From assembly GCA_964592635.1 (NCBI GenBank), contig CAZQFZ010000081.1, forward strand, positions 1 through 11,821: a stretch of DNA of 11,821 nucleotides, read 5' to 3'. This DNA is from VMCP01 sp964592635 (GTDB lineage: Bacteria; Bacteroidota; Bacteroidia; NS11-12g; UBA955). Below are positions 1-7,495 of the stretch, in pieces. The position numbers were made by a program, and so were the translations under genes. Position 1 is the stretch's first letter, and each line of letters begins with the position of its first letter. The notes beneath the pieces were generated by a model. It was not told where the DNA came from and made no database searches. It saw only the letters and a list, made by a program, of their open reading frames with translations.

Positions 1-548
1 CTATTGTTCAAGGAAGTGTTTATCCGGATTTACGCCAACAAAGTGCTGAATATGTATGTAAACACGAAGCGGGTGGATACGCCATTGGTGGATTGTCGGT
101 AGGTGAGCCGCATGAAGATATGTACTCCATGACCGAACTCGTATGCAATATTCTTCCCTACGATAAACCTCGTTATTTAATGGGAGTGGGTACTCCTGAA
201 AACATATTAGAATCCATCGCCATGGGCGTTGACATGTTTGATTGTGTTATGCCTACACGCAACGGAAGAAACGGCATGATGTTTACCCGAGAAGGTCAAG
301 TAAACATCCGAAATAAGAAGTGGGAAAAGGAGTTTACGCCTATTGATTCGTTAATTACCCCTGAATACACTTTTGCTTATGTGCGCCATTTATTTGCAGC
401 TGGTGAAATGTTGGGTCCTATGATTGCAAGTTTGCATAATTTGAAGTTTTATCTTTGGTTGGTTCGAGAAGCTCGAAAGCAAATTTTGAATAATGAATTC
501 CATATTTGGAAAGCATCCATTCTCAAAACGATCAACCGAAAATTGTAA
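1..548 (+). CDS. tgt: Queuine tRNA-ribosyltransferase, C-terminal part (5' end outside window)
   Basis: Tgt exchanges the wobble guanine (position 34) of GUN-anticodon tRNAs for queuine or preQ1, a late step of queuosine modification. The reading frame is open from base 3 to the TAA at 546-548; the start lies upstream of the window. Seen: GIVQGS-like IVQGS, the GGLSVGEP substrate-loop motif at about bases 87-110, YLMGVGTP, and FDCVMPTRNGRNG, which holds the nucleophilic Asp of the family (codon 240-242). The C-terminal helical part with HNLKFYLWLVREAR follows. Oddity: the family's Zn-site cysteines (CxCxxC) are absent; the equivalent stretch (339-371) reads PIDSLITPEYT, although the downstream His in SLHNL is kept. 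I recall Bacteroidota Tgts often having this form, but could not check. The permease gene starts 51 bases downstream on the same strand, so the two are probably cotranscribed. Family assignment is secure. Confidence 0.96.
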   Translation, partial: IVQGSVYPDLRQQSAEYVCKHEAGGYAIGGLSVGEPHEDMYSMTELVCNILPYDKPRYLMGVGTPENILESIAMGVDMFDCVMPTRNGRNGMMFTREGQVNIRNKKWEKEFTPIDSLITPEYTFAYVRHLFAAGEMLGPMIASLHNLKFYLWLVREARKQILNNEFHIWKASILKTINRKL

Positions 549-571
549 CCATTCTAGTAAAGAATAAACAT

Positions 572-580
572 CCCCGAAAA
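572..580 (+). promoter_or_regulatory. Short copy of the CCCCCGAAAAA intergenic motif
   Basis: CCCCGAAAA lies in the 51-base gap before the lptF/lptG-type gene, 19 bases before its ATG. It is one C and one A shorter than the three full copies at 5843, 10656 and 9611 (minus strand), and is in the same orientation relative to the next gene. Function unknown; as a shortened copy it could be chance. Confidence 0.25.
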
Positions 581-599
581 GGAAAACAAATCCCCTAAA

Positions 600-1700
600 A
601 TGAACTGGCTGAATCGTAATTTCAACAAACTAGACCGCTACATCGCTGGAAAGTTTATCAAGACCTTTTTGGTGACGATTTTCTTGTTTGTTGTTATTAT
701 AATCATTTTTGACGTGGCAGAAAAATTGGATGATTTCCTCAAGAGAAATGCCCCTATAGATGAAATAATTACGGTTTATTATGTGAGCTTTATTCCCACG
801 TTAATCAATACGTTCAGTCCCATTTTTATTTTTATATCGGTACTTTACTTGACTTCAAGATTGGCTTCGAGGTCGGAAATTATATCCATGCTAGCCGGAG
901 GAATGTCGTTAATTCGAATTTTCCGTCCGTTTATGGTTGTAGGTGCGTTCATGGCATGGGGAAGTTATATGCTGAATGCTTGGATTATTCCGATTACAGA
1001 TAAACAGCGGGTGAAATTTGAGAATACGTATTTGCGCGATTATTGGTCAGAAGCGAGAAGTGCTATTTACCGACAAATTAAGCCCGGGGTGGTGATGTAC
1101 ATGGAGTATTTTAGCAATCATGATTCCACGGGAATAGGTGTTACGGTGGAGGAGTATAAGGGAACTGAATTGAAAAGTTCCATGTTTGGCCGATTTATCC
1201 GATGGGATAGGCGATCCAAAAGTTGGCGGTTGGAGATGGTCACCATGCGTGAATTTCTGCCAAATGGAAATCAAAATGTGCAAAATTTGCAATTTTTGGA
1301 TACCAATATTGGATTTAATCCGCAAAATTTCTTTTTCCGTGTAGAAGATGTCCAAAGTTTAAATCAAGCAGAGTTGAAGAGTTTTATTGTAAAAGAGCAG
1401 GAACGCGGATCTCCGAATGTGAATGGTTTACGTTCGGAATTGTATCGCAGGTATGCTTCACCTTTTAGCACATTTATATTGATTGCAATTGGTGTGTCGG
1501 TGGCGGGACGTAAAACGCGGGGTGGACTAGGTATTTCGCTGGGAATAGGGATTTTTGTAATATTATTTTTCCTATTCTTCAGTAAGTACTTCATCAGTTT
1601 AGGCGCCACCGGTGTTTTGCCATCCCAGTTAGCGGTTTGGCTGCCCAATGTCATCTTTATTCCGGTTGCTTGGTTATTCTATTGGAAGGCACAGAAGTAG
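600..1700 (+). CDS. LptF/LptG-family LPS transport permease (YjgP/YjgQ)
   Basis: Members of this family form the inner-membrane permease of the LptB2FG transporter, which extracts lipopolysaccharide from the inner membrane and passes it to the LptC-LptA bridge. The 366-residue protein has the family layout: three N-terminal membrane segments (about 20-38, 56-84 and 104-131), a large periplasmic domain (about 132-285, the beta-jellyroll position) and three C-terminal segments (about 287-303, 308-328 and 341-362). The stretch RSEIISMLAGGMS (91-103), between TM2 and TM3, is typical of the coupling region that contacts LptB. Length matches the family. It follows tgt by 51 bases and ends 17 bases from the convergent rlmI-like gene. 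LptF and LptG cannot be told apart reliably here, so no symbol is given; the partner permease must lie elsewhere. No clear ribosome-binding site is seen before the ATG, as is usual in Bacteroidota. Confidence 0.93.
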   Translation: MNWLNRNFNKLDRYIAGKFIKTFLVTIFLFVVIIIIFDVAEKLDDFLKRNAPIDEIITVYYVSFIPTLINTFSPIFIFISVLYLTSRLASRSEIISMLAGGMSLIRIFRPFMVVGAFMAWGSYMLNAWIIPITDKQRVKFENTYLRDYWSEARSAIYRQIKPGVVMYMEYFSNHDSTGIGVTVEEYKGTELKSSMFGRFIRWDRRSKSWRLEMVTMREFLPNGNQNVQNLQFLDTNIGFNPQNFFFRVEDVQSLNQAELKSFIVKEQERGSPNVNGLRSELYRRYASPFSTFILIAIGVSVAGRKTRGGLGISLGIGIFVILFFLFFSKYFISLGATGVLPSQLAVWLPNVIFIPVAWLFYWKAQK

Positions 1701-1717
1701 TTTGAGTGCAACATCCA

Positions 1718-2881
1718 TCAATCCACCCGCAAAACCAAGCCCTTTAAATAGTGACCCTCGGGATGGAAAATGTTGACCGGATGATCAGGTCCCTGCGATA
1801 AACGGTGCAAAATTTGACATTTTCTACCGACTTCAATCGCGGCGGCAGTTACCGTGTTTAAGAATAACGCCTCATCGATTACCTGAGAACACGAAAAAGT
1901 AAATAACAATCCGCCCGGCTTAACTCGCTGCAATCCCAATGCATTCAACCGCTTATATCCCATAGTTGCGGAATGTTTCTTTTTTAAACTTTTTGCAAAG
2001 GCGGGTGGATCTAACACCACAATATCGTAATTGTTCTCTTCGTCGGATAAATATTGAAGTACATCGGCAGTTTCGCTTCGATGACGCTCGCTGAAACCAT
2101 TTAAATCGGCATTCACGTCACATAAATCCGTTGCCGTTTTTGAAATATCCACCGATACAACCTGTTTAGCTCCTCCATGTAAAGCAGCTATGGAAAATCC
2201 TCCCGTATAAGCAAACGTATTCAATACCGTTTTCCCTTTTGCATAATGCCTTAGCAGATTGCGATTCTCTCGCTGATCCAGGAAAAATCCAGTTTTTTGT
2301 CCTGTAACCCAATTAACATTCAGTTTCATGCCGTATTCTTCCACCACGGCTTCAGGAATGTTCCCCAAAAGAAACCCATCTTCGACTTCATCGTCGTGAA
2401 GAGCGGCTTTGCTTTTGGTGTAAATAGTGGTAATATCAGTTCCGAAATTGGTTTGAATGGCTTGTGAAATTTCATCCAAATGCAGATACATTCCGTCGCT
2501 ATGTGCTTGAATCACCGCTGTATTTTTGTAAATATCTACGATCAGACCAGGAAGCTCATCCCCTTCACCATGAACCAACCGATAAGCATTGGTTGGTGAA
2601 TTTAAATGCATTCCCAACTGTTCACGTAGCGATTTACATTTGGCAATTTTTGCATTCCAGAAATGAGCGTCAATTTCCACCGGTTCAAAGCTCAAAACAC
2701 GAATGGTGATGCTGCCTGTCCCAACATGCCCAATGGCACAAAACTCCTTTTTATGATCCAGAACTTTGACCAATTCACCGGCACTGCATGGATCCATTTT
2801 TTCGATGGCACCAGAAAAAATCCAAGGATGTCGACGGGCTATGGCAATTTCTTTCCCTTTTTTGAGGATGGCTATTTTCAC
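1718..2881 (-). CDS. rlmI: RlmI-type class I SAM-dependent 23S rRNA methyltransferase
   Basis: RlmI makes m5C at position 1962 of E. coli 23S rRNA. The 387-residue protein has an N-terminal PUA domain (about 1-75, with RRHPWIFSGAI at 16-26), a central EEHEE-like domain and a Rossmann methyltransferase domain from about 185. Seen: TGQKTGFFLDQR (193-204), SAM-binding motif I VLNTFAYTGGFS (219-230), the acidic SVDIS (243-247), motif IV DPPAFAKS (291-298) and FTFSCS (328-332-333), whose Cys331 fits the catalytic cysteine. The start is GTG at 2881: homologues begin similarly just before KKGKE, and a TACCTTTG promoter element lies 5 bases upstream. No in-frame ATG lies nearer the PUA motif. It is a single gene, convergent with the permease; no terminator is visible in the 17-base gap. 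The exact target base is inferred from the family; paralogues such as RlmK/L-like enzymes are less similar. Confidence 0.9.
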   Translation of the reverse strand: MKIAILKKGKEIAIARRHPWIFSGAIEKMDPCSAGELVKVLDHKKEFCAIGHVGTGSITIRVLSFEPVEIDAHFWNAKIAKCKSLREQLGMHLNSPTNAYRLVHGEGDELPGLIVDIYKNTAVIQAHSDGMYLHLDEISQAIQTNFGTDITTIYTKSKAALHDDEVEDGFLLGNIPEAVVEEYGMKLNVNWVTGQKTGFFLDQRENRNLLRHYAKGKTVLNTFAYTGGFSIAALHGGAKQVVSVDISKTATDLCDVNADLNGFSERHRSETADVLQYLSDEENNYDIVVLDPPAFAKSLKKKHSATMGYKRLNALGLQRVKPGGLLFTFSCSQVIDEALFLNTVTAAAIEVGRKCQILHRLSQGPDHPVNIFHPEGHYLKGLVLRVD

Positions 2882-2886
2882 AGCAG

Positions 2887-2894
2887 CAAAGGTA
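2887..2894 (-). promoter_or_regulatory. Bacteroidota -7 element TACCTTTG for rlmI
   Basis: On the minus strand TACCTTTG matches the Bacteroidota sigma-A -7 consensus TAnnTTTG exactly and ends 5 bases before the GTG start. No convincing -33 TTG is found 17-23 bases upstream. In this phylum transcription starts a few bases after the element, so the mRNA would begin at or next to the start codon. Confidence 0.5.
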
Positions 2895-2910
2895 GTTTTT
2901 TTTCAATTGC

Positions 2911-2941
2911 TTTGATATTCATTCCAATTCACTGAAATTTG
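2911..2941 (+). promoter_or_regulatory. Promoter of the nif3-zinc ribbon unit
   Basis: TTTG at 2911-2914 (-33 element), a 19-base spacer, then GAAATTTG at 2934-2941. The latter differs from TAnnTTTG only in its first base. Spacing fits the Bacteroidota consensus. The element ends 4 bases before the ATG at 2946, predicting a very short or absent 5' leader. It lies in the gap of 64 bases between the divergent rlmI and nif3 starts. Confidence 0.6.
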
Positions 2942-2945
2942 AATC

Positions 2946-4058
2946 ATGGCCGAAAAACTCAGCGAAATTATTGCCTACTTAGAAACCATTGCGCCTGCAT
3001 CGTTGCAAGAATCGTACGACAATAGCGGGTTGTTGGTAGGAAACCGAAATAAAATGATCCAACAGGCCTTGATCAGCTTAGATTGCACCGAAGAGGTAGT
3101 TCAAGAAGCCATAAATAAAAAATGCGATTTAATTATTTCGCATCATCCTATTGTTTTTGGGGGACTCAAGCGCCTTACTGGAAGCAATTATGTAGAGCGA
3201 ACCGTTGAAATGGCTGTTAAAAATGATATCGCTTTGTATGCAATTCATACCAACCTCGATAACGTTTTACATTCTGGAGTGAACTCAAAAATTGCAGAAA
3301 AGTTGGGTTTAGAACGTACGTCGATTTTATCTCCCCAAAAAGGAAAACTATTAAAATTACAGGTTTACACGCCGGTGGATTTTGTAGAATTGGTTTTGGA
3401 AGCTGTGTTTGCCGCTGGTGCCGGTCGAATTGGCAATTACAGTGAATGTAGTTTTCAGGGTTCAGGTTTGGGGACGTTTAAGCCCATGTCTGGGGCCAAT
3501 CCGTTTACTGGAACTCAAGGCGTTCGCAGTTCCGAAGAAGAAGTTCGATTGGAAGTGATTTTGCCGGAGCATGCTGTTTCTCAAGTACTGACAGCCATGA
3601 AACAAGCACATCCCTATGAAGAGGTAGCATACGATTTAATTCGATTGGAAAACGAATGGCAGGAGGTTGGTAGCGGCTTGGTGGGGTATTTGCCGGAAGA
3701 AAAGACCGTTGATGAATTTTTAGGTCACCTCAAACAATCCATGGAGTTGCCTTTAGTGAAGTTTACGCCACTAAAATCCCCCGATAAAAAAATCAAAAAA
3801 GTAGCGGTATGTGGCGGTTCAGGAAGTTTTTTAACCAAGATGGCCCTGGCTCAAGGTTGCGACGCTTATGTTACGGCCGATGTGAAGTATCACGAGTTTT
3901 TCGACTCTGAAAATCGCATGCTGCTGTGTGATATCGGTCATTTCGAGTCGGAAAAATACACTATTGATCTGATTGCTGACATTTTATCAAAAAAATTCCG
4001 TACTTTTGCAACCATTTTTGCACAATCTTTAACCAACCCAGTACAATATTTTATATAG
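2946..4058 (+). CDS. Nif3/YqfO-type dinuclear metal-center protein (GTP cyclohydrolase I type 2/NIF3 family)
   Basis: Nif3-family proteins form toroidal hexamers with a two-metal site in each subunit; the biological substrate is not firmly known, and the GTP cyclohydrolase label in databases is weakly supported. The 370-residue protein starts with SEIIAYLE and YDNSGLLVG. It has SHHPIVFGG (65-73, ligands His66 and His67), HTNLDN (101-106, His101 and Asp105) and, at the C-terminus, ADVKYH (311-316) and GHFESE (331-336, His332 and Glu334), so the metal site looks complete. The middle (about 130-240, with AHPYEEVAYD) is the PII-like insert domain found in the longer YqfO-type members. A good promoter lies just upstream, and the next gene begins one base after the stop codon, so the two are very likely cotranscribed and perhaps translationally coupled. 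Confidence 0.92.
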   Translation: MAEKLSEIIAYLETIAPASLQESYDNSGLLVGNRNKMIQQALISLDCTEEVVQEAINKKCDLIISHHPIVFGGLKRLTGSNYVERTVEMAVKNDIALYAIHTNLDNVLHSGVNSKIAEKLGLERTSILSPQKGKLLKLQVYTPVDFVELVLEAVFAAGAGRIGNYSECSFQGSGLGTFKPMSGANPFTGTQGVRSSEEEVRLEVILPEHAVSQVLTAMKQAHPYEEVAYDLIRLENEWQEVGSGLVGYLPEEKTVDEFLGHLKQSMELPLVKFTPLKSPDKKIKKVAVCGGSGSFLTKMALAQGCDAYVTADVKYHEFFDSENRMLLCDIGHFESEKYTIDLIADILSKKFRTFATIFAQSLTNPVQYFI

Positions 4059-4059
4059 C

Positions 4060-4854
4060 ATGGACGTAACCGTAGAAAAAAAACTACAAGACCTTTGGAA
4101 ACTACAGCAAATCGACAACAAGATTGACTCTTTGAGAGCCGTTTTGGGGGAGTTGCCCATGGAAGTTTCCGATTTAGAAGATGAAATTACCGGTCTTGAA
4201 ACTCGTGTTCAGCACATACAATCTGAAATCGATGATTACAACACTGAGATTTCTCATAAGCGCAATGCTATCAAAGATTTTCAGCGTTCTATTGAGAAGT
4301 ACAACGAACAGTTGAACAATATCAAGAACAGCCGCGAATACGAAGCAATCGACAAGGAAAAGGAAATCGCAGGTTTGGAAATCCTAGCAGCCGAAAAGCG
4401 TATCCGTGATTACGGAAAGCAAATCGATTCTAAAACTGAGTTATTGACTCAAACTCAAACGGCTTTAGAAAATAGAAAGGCAGATTTGGAATTCAAAAAA
4501 GCGGAATTAACTGAGATTGAAAAAGAGAACGAAGAGGAAATCGCTAAATACAACAAAGACCGTGAAGCTGCCATGAAGAAGTTGGATGAGCGTTTGGCAC
4601 GTGCTTACAATCGTATTCGTGAAAATATGAAGAATGGGGTAGCAGTTGCTCCCATCATGCGCGGATCATGCGGAGGTTGTTTCTCTAAAGTTCCACCTCA
4701 ACGTCACAGCGATATTCGCGCTCACATCAAAATTACAGATTGCGAACATTGTGGTAGAATTTTGGTTGACCAAACGATTTCTGGTATTGCAGCGCAAAAC
4801 GAAGAGGTGGTTGAAAAACCAACACGCAGAAAAATGCGTTTAACTGCAAAGTAA
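4060..4854 (+). CDS. Coiled-coil protein with C-terminal C4 zinc ribbon (DUF164/zf-RING_7 type)
   Basis: A 264-residue protein of unknown biochemical role. Residues about 5-190 are rich in Glu, Lys, Gln and Leu with heptad-like spacing, predicting a long antiparallel helical coiled coil. NIKNSREYEAIDKE (87-100) sits near the hairpin turn and is a conserved-looking segment. The C-terminal ribbon has CGGC (Cys204 and Cys207) and CEHC (Cys228 and Cys231), with VPPQ between, consistent with one structural zinc. The tail (245-264) is basic. There is no signal peptide or membrane segment, so it is probably cytoplasmic. ATG follows the Nif3 stop after one base. The Nif3/zinc-ribbon pairing recurs in several phyla to my knowledge, which suggests a joint function, possibly nucleic-acid related, but none is proven. 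A strong terminator lies 83 bases downstream. Confidence 0.9.
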   Translation: MDVTVEKKLQDLWKLQQIDNKIDSLRAVLGELPMEVSDLEDEITGLETRVQHIQSEIDDYNTEISHKRNAIKDFQRSIEKYNEQLNNIKNSREYEAIDKEKEIAGLEILAAEKRIRDYGKQIDSKTELLTQTQTALENRKADLEFKKAELTEIEKENEEEIAKYNKDREAAMKKLDERLARAYNRIRENMKNGVAVAPIMRGSCGGCFSKVPPQRHSDIRAHIKITDCEHCGRILVDQTISGIAAQNEEVVEKPTRRKMRLTAK

Positions 4855-4937
4855 GCGTCGCTTTCGGTTCGATCTTATGCCCATCTAATTTGGGTGTACC
4901 GGTCAAACAGCACGGTTATAATACAAAGTGTTTTCAT

Positions 4938-4975
4938 AATAAGAAAGGGCTTCCCGCGGGAAACCCTTTCTTATT
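4938..4975. terminator. Strong hairpin, probably a bidirectional terminator
   Basis: AATAAGAAAGGG at 4938-4949 pairs with CCCTTTCTTATT at 4964-4975; inside it TTCCC pairs with GGGAA around a GC centre, with one C/A mismatch. Both flanks are A/T rich. It lies between two convergent genes (zinc-ribbon protein on plus, panB on minus) and overlaps the panB stop codon (4974-4976), so it can serve both. The 83 bases between the zinc-ribbon stop and the hairpin show no other feature. Confidence 0.85.
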
Positions 4976-5789
4976 AATACTGCTCCTTCTCGTTAGGAAA
5001 ATCAACACTCTTTACATCTTCGATATATTGACTCACCGCACCATGAATGGAGTCGTACAAATTCAAATACCTACGTAGAAATCGGGGATTGAACTGCTTG
5101 GTAATGCCCAACATGTCGTGCAAAACCAATACTTGTCCGTCCACACCATTTCCGGCACCAATTCCAATAACTGGAATCGTTAAATTCGCAGCTACTCTAC
5201 GCGCTAAATCTGCAGGGATCTTTTCGAGAACCAAAGCAAAACAACCGGCTTCCTCCAACAATTTGCTATCTGCAATTAATTTCTCCGCTTCTGCATCTTC
5301 CGTTGCACGAACCGTATAGGTTCCAAATTTATATATGCTTTGAGGTGTAAGTCCCAAATGCCCCATTACCGGAACGCCGGCAGTTAAAATTCGTTTTACG
5401 CTCTCCAATATTTCTTCACCGCCTTCCATTTTGATGGCATGAGCTCCGCTTTCTTTCATGATTCGAATCGCGCTGTCTAAAGCCACTTTGGAGTTACCCT
5501 GATAAGAACCAAAAGGCAAATCAACTACAACTAAAGCACGATTGATTCCGCGAACCACACTGGAAGCGTGGTAAATCATTTGATCCAACGTGATTGGGAG
5601 TGTAGTTTCATGGCCTGCCATAACGTTTGAAGCGCTATCACCCACCAATATTACATCGATTCCAGCATCATCCACAATGGTTGCCAATGAATAATCGTAA
5701 GCCGTAAGCATGGATATCTTTTCACCGCGTTGTTTCATTTCGATTAAAACATGGGTGGTGACTTTTTTAATTTCTTTATGAACCGACAT
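4974..5789 (-). CDS. panB: 3-methyl-2-oxobutanoate hydroxymethyltransferase (ketopantoate hydroxymethyltransferase)
   Basis: PanB transfers a hydroxymethyl group from 5,10-methylene-tetrahydrofolate to 2-oxoisovalerate, giving ketopantoate, the first committed step to pantothenate and CoA; it is cytosolic. With the start chosen at 5789 the protein has 271 residues, the usual length. Seen: MLTAYDYS (27-34), LVGDSASNV (48-56, Mg ligand Asp51), VVDLPFGSYQ (88-97, Mg ligand Asp90), KMEGG (120-124), GHLGLTPQS (143-151), LEKIP (188-192, catalytic Glu189) and GIGAGNGVDGQVLV (209-222). The frame stays open 35 codons further upstream with other ATGs, but homologues start at a MSV-plus-basic segment matching MSVHKEIKK, so the shorter form is preferred. 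It is a single gene, divergent from the lipoprotein gene. No TAnnTTTG element was found upstream on this strand. Confidence 0.97.
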   Translation of the reverse strand: MSVHKEIKKVTTHVLIEMKQRGEKISMLTAYDYSLATIVDDAGIDVILVGDSASNVMAGHETTLPITLDQMIYHASSVVRGINRALVVVDLPFGSYQGNSKVALDSAIRIMKESGAHAIKMEGGEEILESVKRILTAGVPVMGHLGLTPQSIYKFGTYTVRATEDAEAEKLIADSKLLEEAGCFALVLEKIPADLARRVAANLTIPVIGIGAGNGVDGQVLVLHDMLGITKQFNPRFLRRYLNLYDSIHGAVSQYIEDVKSVDFPNEKEQY

Positions 5790-5842
5790 TTGCGTGTATT
5801 TAACTGCAATATTTGTCATAATTTCGGAATTCGTACTCATTT

Positions 5843-5854
5843 CCCCCGAAAAAA
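5843..5854 (+). promoter_or_regulatory. Full copy of the CCCCCGAAAAA intergenic motif
   Basis: CCCCCGAAAAAA lies in the panB/lipoprotein divergent gap, 27 bases before the lipoprotein ATG and 14 bases upstream of its TAATTTTG element. It therefore covers the place where a -33 box would be expected and is not recognised. It could be an activator site, but function is unknown. Confidence 0.4.
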
Positions 5855-5868
5855 TGATAACAAAATCG

Positions 5869-5876
5869 TAATTTTG
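5869..5876 (+). promoter_or_regulatory. Bacteroidota -7 element TAATTTTG for the lipoprotein gene
   Basis: An exact TAnnTTTG match that ends 5 bases before the ATG at 5882. No TTG is found at the -33 position. If used, transcription would begin at about the start codon. Confidence 0.45.
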
Positions 5877-5881
5877 GAAAG

Positions 5882-6940
5882 ATGTTGTTTCCAAAGTCCC
5901 TAGAACGCTTGCGTTTTGTCCTTAAAAATTCCGGCCGTTCTTCCGTTTCTAAATGGTTTATTGTTTTGATTTTCTTGGGATTATCGGTCTCTGCTTGCGA
6001 TAATGAAGTGGACATCAACGCCGATTGGAAAGAAACCATGATTTTATATGGTTTGTTAGATGCAAATCAATCCGAACAATATATTAAAGTAAACAAGGCG
6101 TTTTTGAATGAAGCCGGATCTGCTTTAATGATTGCAAAGAATTCCGATAGTTTGTATTTGGAATCCGTTACCGTAAAGATAATTCGCAGCAGAACTGGTG
6201 AAGAATACATACTTACCCGAGTAAATGAAATTTCAAAAGACTCAGGAATATTTGCAAATGATGTAAATTACTTGTACAAAATGACCGATCCAGTTTATGA
6301 AAATGAAATGTATGAATTGGTTGTGGAAAGTGGAAAAACAGGTCAAATTGCCAAAGCCGTAACCTACACATTAGGTAAAACCAAGATTGAAGCGCCGTTT
6401 AGAACTTCCAATCCCATATTTTCATTGGGAGCAAATTATATTTTCATTTCCTACGTTCCTGCAATTAATTCGTATGCCTACGACATTAAAATGTTGGTTG
6501 AAGTTCAGGAATTCAATCGTAAAGACACCTCGCTTCTCGAAACAAAAAATTTGAGATGGAACGTAATCACCAATTATAGAATGCCACAAGTTGGGGCTGG
6601 TGCACCCATGCCAACCGTAATTCATCAGATTGAACGTACCGCGTTTTATCAATTCCTGTCCACCTATTTGACCGACACTTCAGATAACATTGTACGTCGA
6701 ATCAAATCCGTAGGAATGCAGTATTACGGAGGGAATCAGGCCTTGGTTGACTACATTTCGGTGAACGAACCAGCTATTGGAATTGTGCAAAAACAAGCGG
6801 AATATTCCAATGTCCAAAATGGGTTTGGTTTGTTTGCTTCTCGTAGCTTACAGCAAGTGTTGAATGTTCCCATGGATCCCAATTCGGTAACCTTATTGCA
6901 GAAAAATGTATATACGGCTCCTCTGAATTTTATTCGGTAG
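5882..6940 (+). CDS. Uncharacterised lipoprotein, resembling DUF4249-like Bacteroidota proteins
   Basis: A 352-residue protein with a lipoprotein-type signal: a basic N-region with Arg and Lys, the hydrophobic segment WFIVLIFLGLSV (25-36), and a lipobox ending in Cys39 (SVSAC). It should be lipidated; Asp40 follows the cysteine, but rules for sorting in this phylum differ from E. coli, so inner- or outer-membrane placement is not predicted. The mature part opens with ETMILYGLLD and YIKVNKAFL and looks beta-rich, with NGFGLFASR near the C-terminus (about 314-322). This pattern recalls DUF4249-type lipoproteins, some of which sit near TonB-dependent receptors, but no receptor gene is present here. 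The N-region before the hydrophobic stretch is long (24 residues); a later non-ATG start is possible, while the next ATG (6038) would remove the signal. It is a single gene. No terminator is seen in the 132-base gap after it. Confidence 0.75.
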   Translation: MLFPKSLERLRFVLKNSGRSSVSKWFIVLIFLGLSVSACDNEVDINADWKETMILYGLLDANQSEQYIKVNKAFLNEAGSALMIAKNSDSLYLESVTVKIIRSRTGEEYILTRVNEISKDSGIFANDVNYLYKMTDPVYENEMYELVVESGKTGQIAKAVTYTLGKTKIEAPFRTSNPIFSLGANYIFISYVPAINSYAYDIKMLVEVQEFNRKDTSLLETKNLRWNVITNYRMPQVGAGAPMPTVIHQIERTAFYQFLSTYLTDTSDNIVRRIKSVGMQYYGGNQALVDYISVNEPAIGIVQKQAEYSNVQNGFGLFASRSLQQVLNVPMDPNSVTLLQKNVYTAPLNFIR

Positions 6941-7072
6941 AGGATCTTTAGGCAAGTTGCATTCAACCTACCATCGATTCCCGCATCCACAGTCAAATTC
7001 AAAGATACCTATTTAACAATCCGAAGTAGTCTTCTTGAGAGCTAAACTCCATTAATATTCAATTTACAATCA

Positions 7073-7495
7073 TCAACCCCGATCTAATAAAGGAATCAAA
7101 TCAGGCATGATTTGAGCAATTTTTTCCTTGGGGACTTTCGTAACGTCTATAAAATGAACGGTTTTGCCGTTGTTGAGAGATTGTCCAGCAATCCATTGGA
7201 GTTGAAATTCAGATTCGGGTCTGCCTTTCAACCATCTACGAACAGGCATTAAACAGTACCATCCTGTAATATTCCCTCTGGAGTCGCGCATGGCCATCAT
7301 GCTTTTTACCGGACCTGAAACAATGCGTTCGTATTTAAAGGTATCCTGTAGTTTAATTTCTTTTAATCTTTGTTTGAAATTCGTATTTCCACCATTGGCT
7401 AGTGCGATCGATGGGTGTAAGTGAGCCAAAAATGCATCCCAATTTCCTTGATCGTAACCCATGGTAAATTCGTTGGCAGCCACTTGAAACGCTCT
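7073..7495 (-). CDS. NTF2-like domain protein, 5' end lost in assembly gap
   Basis: The minus-strand frame is open from the edge of the N run (7495) to a TGA at 7073-7075, giving about 140 residues without a start. The visible N-terminal stretch FTMGYDQGNWDAFLAHLHP has the FxxGYxxGDWDAFL pattern of SnoaL/NTF2-like folds, and later segments alternate in a way that fits the curved beta-sheet of this fold (for example WYCLMPVRRW and FQLQWIAG). A GTG at 7483 could serve as a start, but the frame stays open upstream (RAFQ), so a start within the gap is more likely, possibly with a signal peptide. NTF2-like proteins range from enzymes to binding proteins, so no function is assigned. It lies on the same strand as dnaK, downstream of it, with a gap of unknown real size between. 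Confidence 0.65.
   Translation of the reverse strand, partial: RAFQVAANEFTMGYDQGNWDAFLAHLHPSIALANGGNTNFKQRLKEIKLQDTFKYERIVSGPVKSMMAMRDSRGNITGWYCLMPVRRWLKGRPESEFQLQWIAGQSLNNGKTVHFIDVTKVPKEKIAQIMPDLIPLLDRG

Noticed and set aside
1701..1717. Possible terminator between the convergent permease and rlmI genes
   Set aside because: The 17-base gap contains no inverted repeat or T tract.
3776..3790. CCCCCGATAAAAAAA inside nif3, similar to the intergenic CCCCCGAAAAA motif
   Set aside because: It encodes Ser-Pro-Asp-Lys-Lys within the gene and has an extra T, so it is explained by coding sequence.
4855..4937. Possible small RNA or gene in the gap after the zinc-ribbon gene
   Set aside because: No promoter element, structured RNA or credible reading frame was seen apart from the terminator that follows.
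5790..5894. N-terminal extension of panB (35 more in-frame codons with other ATGs)
   Set aside because: The 271-residue form matches family length and N-terminus; the extension would run into the promoter of the divergent lipoprotein gene.
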